A stretch of DNA of 64,000 nt, taken from positions 102,094,424 through 102,158,423 of the forward strand of contig CM077027.1 of NCBI GenBank assembly GCA_039090855.1, in the 5' to 3' direction. The notes under the pieces are model-generated. The model worked only from the letters and a program-made list of their open reading frames with translations, did no database searches and was not told the origin of the DNA. Numbering within the stretch: position 1 is the first letter of the stretch; each line of letters opens with the position of its first letter. Source of the DNA: Macrothele yani. Its lineage: Eukaryota; Arthropoda; Arachnida; Araneae; Macrothelidae. Shown piece by piece: positions 56,126-64,000 of this stretch. The position numbers and the translations under genes were made by a program.

Positions 56126-56622
56126 TTAATAATATGGGATAAGGGCAATGGAAAGGATCGCAATCCTATGTCCTGACCTTCGACCACATTTCGTCCATTT
56201 TTAACAGGGTTCGTCCCCAGGTAAACCACTACTACATACTGAAATTTCATCGAAATAGAACCATTTTTACGCAAGTTATGACGCATAAGGGCAATAGAAA
56301 GCATCCCGATCTTATGTCCTGACCTTTGACCCCACTTCACCCATTTTGAATAGGGTTTGTCCCCAGGCAGTCTCCTACCACATAGTAAACTTTCATTGAA
56401 ATCGAACCATATTTACGCAAGTTATGGCGCATAAGGACAATGGAATGATTCCGCTCCTACGTCGTGACCTTTGACCCCATTTTTCCCATTTTCAATAGGG
56501 TTTGTCCCTAGGTGGTCCCCTACCCTACCACATACTGAAATTTCATCGAAATCGAACCATTTTTACGCCAGTTATCGTGCGGATGGACGGACGGACGGAC
56601 AAAGCTGGAGCATATACGCTTC
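56126..56622 (+). repeat. Minisatellite E array 1, about 147-bp unit
   Basis: Three and a half units: GTTATGACGCATAAGGGCAA, TGGAA.GATCCCGCTCCTA, TGTCCTGACCTTTGACCCCA, TTTCGCCCATTTTCAATAGG, GTTTGTCCCCAGG, TACTGAAATTTCATCGAAAT, CGAACCATTTTTACGC. It ends with GTTATCGTGCGGATGGACGG and a CGGACGGACGGAC run. Confidence 0.88.
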
Positions 56623-57950
56623 TTCAACCTACGGTTGGAAAGCCTTAAAAATGATCCGACAAAGGGAAGAAAGAAAAAATTTCAAAGTGTGAGTAAAGTC
56701 AGTGTGTTCCAAAAAAATATCAATAGATGCAGCATTCCATGTGTTGGTGAACAAAAAGAACCATGTGTTGGTGAACAAGAGAACTATGCTTCCTACGGGA
56801 ACTAGAGTGCAGCAATGATTGAAACACTTTTTTCTGACTCAAACAACAGGAGGATGTTCAAGTAATGATGCAAACTTTTGAAAACAATGAACCGATCGCA
56901 CGTGGCCTACGCAATGTACGCGTGCTGGGGTATCCAAGGACGGTCATATATTACCGTGAATGCAATGCATTTTTACGTGGGGATGACCTACGGACTAAAG
57001 TGCTACATTGACCGCAAAGACTTTGTTGTGCTGTCTGGTCAACAGGTAGTGAAAGCGGTATGGCCGATGAGCGGTGTGGTGTTTAAAAACACAAAGACAG
57101 TGTCCACGAGGGCGCATGCCGGGATGAATAAAACACAGGTGAAAGGATTTTGCTGCTACTGTGCTCCAGGGTCAAAGAAACCTTGGTGAATAACCCATAT
57201 TATAGGTGACTGTGGACGAATAATACCTAGATAAACATATACGTACAGAGCTAAGTGCTCTACAGCTAATTTCATTATCAGCATATAAAAAGCACAAATG
57301 AGGTGACAATGTTCTCCAAATATTGCGAACTGCCAGTGATATTTGTTTGATGTCTGATACCTTTTTGTGTGTGAATCGCAGAACTGAACGTAAATCGAAC
57401 AATTTCACCTTGTCTTACTTTCTACAAAGGGAAAGAATAGGTCGACCCCCTCCCCAAGACTCGATGGGCGTGGACAATAATAATAATAAAAAAATGAATA
57501 CAAAAACAAACAAACAAACGGAAAAACGTTTTGCAGTTAAATGTGTTACTGAGACTTGGTCAGCAACAGGTCAAAGTGTGTTAAACGAGACGCGCATGTA
57601 AAATTCAGATGTTAGCAGTATCACTGAATTGATATTTTCTCAAGATATGTATTGTGGGTGCAAGACCGTAACAGTTCGTTAATTTTTGTGTTTGAAAAGT
57701 GTATTGTGTATATATGCGATTATGAATATTTTATATAATTTCATTGCTATATGTATATATAGTGCACATGAGGAAAAAGATAGAGGATTACTAGGTAAAG
57801 ATGGAGTAGTCAATCCTTGCGTGAAGTTTTCCCCCCTAGCATTCCTTTTTGCCCCCATAAAGATTATATTTTGTAAAGAAGGAATGTTGGAAACAAAAAT
57901 TATTTAAAATAAATTTAGTCCAATATGCACGTGCAAAAGTGGATAGCCCC
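56623..57950. other. Region without a supported gene
   Basis: A frame at 56878-57189 (103 residues, MKTMNRSHVAYAMYACWG...) has an ATG and a Cys-containing C terminus but no family resemblance that I can name. I leave it as a weak hypothetical. The rest is AT-rich spacer. Confidence 0.35.
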
Positions 57951-58185
57951 ATTGGCAATCCCAAGTCTTGGGGCAATACGTAGGCCCCCAGGGGATATCA
58001 GGAGGCAATCCCAAGCCTTGAGGCGATACTTAGGCCCCCAGGATATATCGGGAGCGTTGTAAGAGTCGATGTGGTCAGTTGCCTAGAGGGGAGTGACGTA
58101 ACCTTGACTTCCGCGGACAAGGTGAACCCCCAGAAGGTCTCGTGATCTTGACTCCGGCGGACAAGGTGAACCCCAGAAGGTCAGA
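57951..58185 (+). repeat. Two short tandem duplications
   Basis: GGCAATCCCAAGYCTTGRGG ... TAGGCCCCCAGG is present twice (57951-58050), then CTTGACTYCSGCGGACAAGG ... CCCCAGAAGGTC twice (58099-58178). It may belong to the 5' LTR of the decayed retrotransposon downstream, but I could not find a second LTR. Confidence 0.6.
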
Positions 58186-58973
58186 GAGGGTTTCACTGGT
58201 CAAGACGAGAGGTAAGGTAGTTGATTTCTATTGGCAGCTGGAGACAGGCGTTTTGTAGTTGGTGCCGATGTGTGATCGGAGAGCCATGTACCAGGTCGGA
58301 TAGATGAGGTATACTGCCCAGCGTTGACAAAAACTACAAGTCTGACAAGCAGAAGGATTGTTAGCGATGGACATTCAAGATAAGTTATTTTTCTTTTCCC
58401 GGTTATTGCATGTCTGCTTAGCGATATTCGTAACCCTACTTAGAACACGTGGCGTGTGTAATGGTCATGATCAAACAATGGCAACCCAGTTAGCTAGGTA
58501 AAACATTTAGCATAGAATAAAAGGATATAAAAGTAAAATAAATTACTAAGCATTGCACTTATATATACGTATGCAGAAATGATCAGGAACTTTGTAGAGA
58601 CAAAAATCATAATAATTAGAAATTTTAGGTCAAAGGTATTGTTAACGGCTGCACCCACGCACGTGGTAACTTAATGTTCCTAACTCTCAAGCATTAAACC
58701 AGTTTGATTACTTTCACGTAAGATTGCTGTTTTTCTTTATAACCACACAAGACAAAAATTCAGGTATGTTTTTATGTTTCTAATTTCTATTTCACGAGCG
58801 GCACCTTTATTCCCCCACCATTCCAGTGACGGGATAAAGGTGAATCACAACGCCGTGCTTTATTATATGTCCGTACATATAAGGGGCACGTTTTTGTCCT
58901 TATACTATCACTGTAGAAAAAAATTCCCATAGTTATAGTATTGGCACGTTAAATTAAATTTAATCGGTAAATA
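58186..58973. other. Spacer, possible LTR sequence
   Basis: No gene. With 60518-60807 on the other side of the Tc1 insertion it leads up to the primer binding site at 60809, so part of it may be LTR; the start of the LTR is not identifiable. Confidence 0.3.
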
Positions 58974-60515
58974 CACTGCCGGACAATTGCTAAGGACGGA
59001 GGACAATAGCAACGATAGCAACCATAAAATGGAAGGCAGGAAAATGTGGAAATTAGAATAAGTGCGGGATACAGTAAGACGTGTTGTGCGTATGCAAATT
59101 TTGGATTGCCGGACTTGTTCGTGACGTCATAGCGCTGATAAAAGATATAAAGGATTTGACGCGTGTTGACCGTTGTTGTTCAAACGCAAAGTTGAAAGGG
59201 AAAGAATCAATTGACGAACTTGCAATTTTCAGTATGTCTTCCCGACATCACCTAGATGATTTTACGCGTGGCCGTATTATTGGCACGATTGAAGAAGGGC
59301 GAAAAATAACAGATGTTGCCAGGGAGTTCGACGTCAGCCACAGTGTTGTTTCAAGGCTTTGAAAATCATTTCAAACAAATGCAGAGTGTAGCAAACGTCA
59401 CGGGGGAGGTCGTGTTCGCAGTACGACACCTGCAGAAGATCGGTACATAGTGCTATCAACAAAAAGACACCGACGCAGCACAGCTAGTGAGGTAGCAAAT
59501 CAGTTTATGGCTGCTACTGGCAAGCGGTTCTCCCGAAAAACTGTCGCCAGACGTTTGCATGAATGAGGACTATACGCCCGCCGTCCTGTTGTGTGCATCC
59601 CATTGTCCAGACGTCACCGTACCGCCCGTGTGCAATGGTGCCATCAACATCGCAATTGGACTGATAACGACTGGTCTGCTGTCCTCTTCTCAGATGAGAG
59701 TAGATACAGTCTATCGTCTGATTGTCGACGACAACTGATCTGGCGTGATAGTGGTACTGCATATTGTCCAGCAAACATACAGGAAAGGGACCGATATCCG
59801 ACATGTAGTGTCTTGGTATGGGCTGGCATCATGATCAATGGCCGTACGTCCCTCTATGTGCTTCCAACTGGGACTATGACTGGCCAACGATACATTAATG
59901 ATGTTCTGGTACCTCATGTTCGCATGTTCCGTGGTGCTGTCGGTGATAGATTCATTTTCATGGACGACAACGCAACATGTCATCGAACAGTCGCTGTCCA
60001 GGAGTGTCTTGAGAGCGAGGATATTCAACGCCTCGTATGGCCAGCACGTTCTCCAGATCTGAATCCCATTGAAAATGTGTGGGATGCTTTAGCGAGGAGT
60101 CTTGCTGGTCGCCAATGCCCTCCAATAAACAAGGACACCCTCATCCATGCACTGACAGAGGAATGGGATAAATTACCACAACAGCTGCTTGATAATGTTG
60201 TGCAAAGCATGACACGACGTGTGGAATCTTGCATTGCCCTCCATGGTGGCCATATCCCGTATTGACATCTTACGCCGGAACGCCTGCGGATGGTAATTGC
60301 ATTTTTTTTCACGTTTACGTATTCTGCACAAAATGGCCTGTTTGTCCTTTGAACACGTTCCAAAGCCTTCTGGATTTCAGAGCACAATAAATTGTCTTTC
60401 TTGTAATGTCCTGGCATTCTGACATTATTTTATTTCACTTGGCATCCAACCACACTTACTTTTTTATGCGCTATATAGCCGTTTATGTTCCGTCCTTAGC
60501 AATTGTCCAGCAGTG
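58974..60515 (+). mobile_element. Tc1 family IV element, copy B, full length
   Basis: 1542 bp flanked by TA. Termini CACTGCCGGACAATTGCTAA and, reversed, CACTGCTGGACAATTGCTAA. Same family as copy A at 54882, in opposite orientation. Confidence 0.93.
59234..60265 (+). pseudogene. Tc1 family IV transposase, two stops
   Basis: MSSRHHLDDFTRGRIIGTIE opens the paired-type recognition domain (VAREFDVSHSVVSRL), then a TGA near 59360. RVRSTTPAEDRYIVLSTKRH follows, then a second TGA near 59564 (LHE-stop-GLY; copy A has GGA there). From there the frame is open to HGGHIPY with FSDESRYSLSSD (D), MDDNATCHRTVAVQ (D) and ARSPDLNPIENVWD (E): classical DD34E. Only two nonsense codons separate it from a full frame, so it is a fairly recent arrival. 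Confidence 0.9.
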
Positions 60516-60517
60516 TA

Positions 60518-60808
60518 TATCGTTGATACAGTGCAATTTTGTGAACCAGTAAAATTACAAAATTAGGTGAAAGAAAACTTTGGTGTTTAGGAAAATAACA
60601 TTGAGTGCCGTAATTGCTAGTTTAATTCATAAATAAGCTGTAATTGATCTTTTGATTACAACGTTTGAAATTATGATGATAACATTGATGCACATTTAAT
60701 TTGTTCATAATAATATAAATGTAACAATGGGTAACGTTTAACACGTGATTATAACAGTTAACCCATGTTTATATAACATTGATGCCATTAACCCATTGTT
60801 TATAACAT
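60518..60808 (+). other. Probable end of an LTR
   Basis: AT-rich sequence with a tandem GTTAACCCAT..TTTATAACATTGATGCC duplication (60757-60808), ending TTTATAACA one base before the primer binding site. LTRs normally end in CA at this point. Confidence 0.4.
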
Positions 60809-60844
60809 TGGTGCCGTGACCAGGATTCGAACCTGGGTTATTGC
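60809..60844 (+). promoter_or_regulatory. tRNA-His-like primer binding site of an LTR retrotransposon
   Basis: Begins TGGTGCCGTGACCAGGAT and continues to 60844. It is complementary to the 3' CCA end, acceptor strand, T arm and on towards the anticodon stem of a tRNA of the histidine type (GCCGTG acceptor, GGTTCGAATCCTGG T arm). A primer binding site is usually about 18 bases; this match covers about 36. There is no 5' half, so it is not a tRNA gene. Confidence 0.65.
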
Positions 60845-60859
60845 AATAATCCCGTTTCG

Positions 60860-61667
60860 TGCCCCCCATATTCAGCTTACAGAGCGCGGAATACAAATGA
60901 CGCGGGTCATTTTAATCCTCGCGGAAATTGCTACCAAAGACAAAACAGGAATAACAACCAGGGAAATGTAACGACTGCAGTTGTTAATACGTTCCACATC
61001 CAGAGAAATAGAAGTATTCCGTTACAGCAGAATAAGTATTTGTATAAACAAATGGAAATAGGAATGATAGACAACATTATGCAACACATCAGAAACAACG
61101 TCAGGCATATGACAACCTCCGTCGTTTTGGATGTCGCGTTATAGGCCACAAAGTGAAATTTTGCAGAGGGAAAAATAATTACAGAAATCCATTTCCCCCA
61201 AGACCTAGTCAGGGTAGCCATTTTAACAATAAGCATAATAGACATCAGCGTGCTCAAGGTTCCCCAAAGCCACGTGTTGCCCAAAAAGAAAAGGCTCAAG
61301 AGAACGTCCAGGTTTCGACAAAAGTTGATTCCCGAAGTAAGAACAAAGCAAGAGTAGAAAAAATCTCAACAGCTGGATCGAATGCAGAAGGTATACAAAA
61401 GAAATTAAAAATGATAAAGACAACTTATAATCCCCCCAGGTTGTGAAGAACAGTAAAGAGAAGAAGAGGTCAGTAACGAATCCATTTCGTTCTTCCTCAC
61501 AGTCGTTCGCAAATCCTAATAATCCATTTAACGAAAGATGTGAAGAACAAACTGCAGAATCACCATTTGATCTTTCACAGTTATTAGGAGTACAGGATGA
61601 TAAAGATCCTTTTAAGTTAAAGAAGCCAAGCAAATCTTGTTCGAGACAGAAACGTGCAAAGCAATAG
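60860..61667 (+). pseudogene. Decayed retrotransposon gag (nucleocapsid part)
   Basis: Asn/Gln/Arg-rich sequence (HFNPRGNCYQRQNRNNNQGN) in one frame. After a frameshift near 61100 comes a degenerate zinc knuckle, RRFGCRVIGHKVKFC, where the expected first Cys is Arg, leaving C-x4-H-x4-C. A basic, Pro/Asn/Gln-rich tail follows across 61153-61446 and 61443-61667 with another frame change. Its place just after the primer binding site fits gag. No protease, reverse transcriptase or integrase follows before minisatellite E, so the element is truncated. The assignment rests mainly on position and composition. Confidence 0.45.
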
Positions 61668-62514
61668 AAGAGCTGCAGTTTATTTCATTTACACCTCCAG
61701 CCCCAAATTCAAGTAGTAATTCTATTTTGGGTCTTTATTAGATTTATTTGATAAAGTCAGAAATTCATTATTGAGATTAGAAGGCATTTTAAACGGAAGT
61801 TAGTGAATCAGAATTTTTTTAAATATTTGATTAGCATATATCTCTCAATATCAAGGCAAAAGGTGGAAAGTTCAATAGTATTTTGTGTGAAGTATGTATA
61901 TATGTATAAAATTTTCTCGAGTTCGGGTATTATTTTTCCATTCCGTATTTCAAGTATGTTTCAAGACTGTGTGTGTTTAGTACATAGAAAGGTGTAAAGG
62001 AAAAAAAGAGAAGGAAATTTGTTAAGTGGTTCACTAGCGTAATGTTACATCACAATATACCCCTCAGGAACACATGGTTATCTCTCATGGAGGTGTATGC
62101 TCGAAAAATTCGTCAAATAAAAATTTCGCAGTGATATTGGCAAGAGTAATTAAAAATATTAATAGGCGCAGCATATGACGGTATTGTTTAATTGGGTTGC
62201 GCGGGTCTACCTTTGCTTGAGAAGGAAAGAATAGTGTAAATCTAAGATATTAGATATACATCTATTCTGGAAAATAATAATAATAATTAATGCATATAAG
62301 GGTAAATGAATATTAAACCACTGGATAATTGACTTTGTTTGGATTGACGGGTCATACTCCCGCGTCTAGTCTGGGTAATGACAGAGCGGTACAGTGCGTA
62401 ATCAGGGGAAGAGAGAAGGTTATAAAAAACAAGTTAGTAAAATCATGCAATGCATTGATTATAATACGCTTTCCAACATACCAGAAATCATTGCTCAAGT
62501 TATCACTCAAGTTA
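61668..62514. other. Spacer without a recognised gene
   Basis: AT-rich. I looked for a second LTR or pol remnant and saw none. Confidence 0.4.
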
Positions 62515-63110
62515 TGAGAATAATGGCTGTGGAATAAATCTCGGTCCTGTGCCCTGACCTTTGATTCCATTTCGATGATATTCAACAGAACTGGTTTGGA
62601 ATACCTCCGAAATAACATGATAAAATTTTGTCGCAATCGAAGCATTTTTACGCAAGTTATGATGCATAAGGGTTATGGAATAGACCCCGCTCCTGTGTCC
62701 TAACCTTTGACCCCATTTCGCCCATTTTCAATAGAATTCGTCCCCAGGCAAGACCCTACAACATACTAACATTTCATCCAAATCGAAGCATTTTTACGTA
62801 AGTTATGACGCATAATAGCGATGGAAGTGATTCCGCTTCTATGTCCTGACCTTTGACCCCATTTCGCCCATTTTCAATAAGGTTTGTCGCCAGGTGGTTT
62901 TCTACCACATACTAAAATTTCATCGAAATCGAACCTTTTTTACGTTAGTTATGACGCATAACAGCAGTGGAATGGATCCCGCTCCTATGTACTGACCTTT
63001 GACCCCATTTCGTTCACTTTAAATAGGGTACCTTCCCAGGTGATCTCCTACCAGATACTAAAATTTCATCGAAATCGAACGATTGTTACGCGAGTTATTG
63101 TGCGGACAGA
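62515..63110 (+). repeat. Minisatellite E array 2
   Basis: About four units of the same about 147-bp repeat as 56126-56622, same orientation (CCTGACCTTTGACCCCATTT near 62553, 62700, 62846, 62993), ending GTTATTGTGCGGACAGACAC. Confidence 0.88.
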
Positions 63111-63422
63111 CACAATCACACAACGCGTGACGTAATGAGACAGATGGCGTGACCGCGCGCCAACATTCTCAAACGCGGCGAGATTGTGACGTCATAAGAT
63201 TTCTAAGCATTGGTAACATTAATGGAATAATGGAACAACGCCATCACTAAAAACATTATAATTCTGGGTGGTTATTTAACCCACTGAACGAATTCTCCTA
63301 AAGTCGAGATCAAGCTAAATCGATTTATAATACCAGAAAACGGTAGGTTAACGACTTTCATCAAATTTCTTAGAGCCGTTTTCAAAATAAAATGTACATA
63401 CAAACATACAAGAATTGCTATT
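63111..63422. other. Spacer without a recognised gene
   Basis: No coding sequence. Contains GTGACGTAATGAGACAGATG and CGAGATTGTGACGTCATAAG; similar ACGTCAT motifs recur at 63620 and 63785. Confidence 0.4.
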
Positions 63423-63547
63423 TTAAGGTGGACGTCAAGTAATTTTGCTTCCTATACTTCCAATGGAAAAACTTCTGTACACATTTTCTTCACAATTAAT
63501 GCGTTCCCAAGGATGAAAATTTGAACATCGATTAAAATATCTTCATT
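63423..63547 (-). repeat. Inverted repeat, right copy
   Basis: Reverse complement of 55999-56125 (AAGGTGGACGTCAAGTAATT ... CGATTAAAATATCTTCATTT) with a few mismatches. Confidence 0.85.
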
Positions 63548-64000
63548 TTATAACTTGCAATACTTAATATTTTCGAAAACATAACCATAATTATGCAATT
63601 CAACATTTGTTTGTCTACTGACGTCATGAAAACAGGTCGCTCCATCTTTTTTCTGGACAATTAATGCGTTCACAAGGATGAAAATTTGAACATTGATTAA
63701 AATAGCTTCATTTCATAACTTGGAATACTTAATATTTTCGAAACCATAACCGTAATTATGCAATCCAACATTTTTTTGCCCAATGACGTCATCAAAGTAC
63801 ACCTCGCGCCATTTTTTCTCTGGTTTCAACACAACCGAAGGAAAAGTTATTGATTTTTAATATGATTATGGTTATGTTTTAGAACATATTAAGTTTTCCA
63901 AGTTATAATATGAAGTTATTTTAATCGATGTTCAAATTTCCGTCCTTGGGAACACATTAATTGTGAAGGAAATGTGTACAAAACGTTTTCCATTGGAAGT
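63548..64000. repeat. Repeated and inverted terminal block, cut by window end
   Basis: The block AATGCGTTC.CAAGGATGAA ... AATATTTTCGAAA.CATAACC ... TGACGTCAT occurs at 63488-63630 and again at 63662-63795. From about 63850 the same sequence runs in the opposite direction (TAATATGATTATGGTTATG ... TTCAAATTTCCGTCCTTGGG) to the window end, forming a stem with a loop of about 100 bases. Confidence 0.75.

Noticed and set aside
56878..57189. 103-residue Cys-containing frame as a secreted peptide
   Set aside because: No convincing signal peptide or family; length is within chance expectation for this region.
60809..60880. tRNA-His gene on the minus strand
   Set aside because: Only the 3' half is present and gag-like sequence follows; better explained as a primer binding site.

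Overview
This is a repeat-dense stretch of an animal (invertebrate metazoan) nuclear genome. The signs are tRNA-derived SINEs with A and B boxes, non-LTR retrotransposons of two clades (an RTE-type and a Tx1/L1-type), several Tc1/mariner families at TA targets, a THAP-domain P-element relative with a GT-AG intron, and many AT-rich minisatellites. I saw no host protein-coding gene, rRNA gene or genuine tRNA gene that I could defend. Species cannot be read from the window. The combination, including a GGTT-run/GGCGC...GCGCC short repeat, made me think of a chelicerate-like arthropod, but that is a weak guess from memory.

Layout, 1-30.6 kb: two arms (335-2369 and, inverted, 27741-30638) match along their length and enclose about 25 kb. 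The arms consist of minisatellite A, a shared SINE, a shared middle part, and about 133-bp minisatellite B. Inside, the B arrays are split by an inverted, slightly decayed RTE element (2376-5399), by two identical 5'-truncated Tx1-like 3' ends (6804-11294 and 11967-13262) and by a longer Tx1-like element (14295-17658) that abuts a 15-17-bp GACGAATTGACGC array. An intact RTE element (7828-11008) with a complete 984-residue endonuclease/reverse transcriptase sits in the first Tx1 copy, and the second copy preserves the empty target site. Between 17.9 and 27.7 kb lie an internally deleted Tc/mariner derivative, a Tc1-type element with DD36E spacing, and SINEs with 11-bp target duplications.

30.6-38.9 kb: old repeats, a foldback structure built from minisatellite C and 15-bp GGCCAC-type repeats around a near-perfect palindrome, a SINE, more minisatellite A, and a Tc1 element (family II).

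38977-48494: a 9.5-kb THAP/P-type transposon inserted inside that Tc1 element, with matching CACGGCCC termini and a 7-bp target duplication. The uninterrupted family II copy at 53432-54860 shows the empty site. The P element in turn carries minisatellite A, a SINE fragment and another decayed Tc1 element. A second RTE copy (48600-51786, pseudogenised) landed in the TA run just after it.

51.9-56.0 kb: three Tc1 elements of three families in a row, separated by TA/TG microsatellites. 56.0-63.5 kb: a segment bounded by about 125-bp inverted repeats and two arrays of about 147-bp minisatellite E. It contains another Tc1 element and a decayed LTR-retrotransposon 5' region with a 36-nt tRNA-His-like primer binding site. 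Overall the window is a layered record of nested insertions whose order can be worked out from target duplications and paralogous empty sites.
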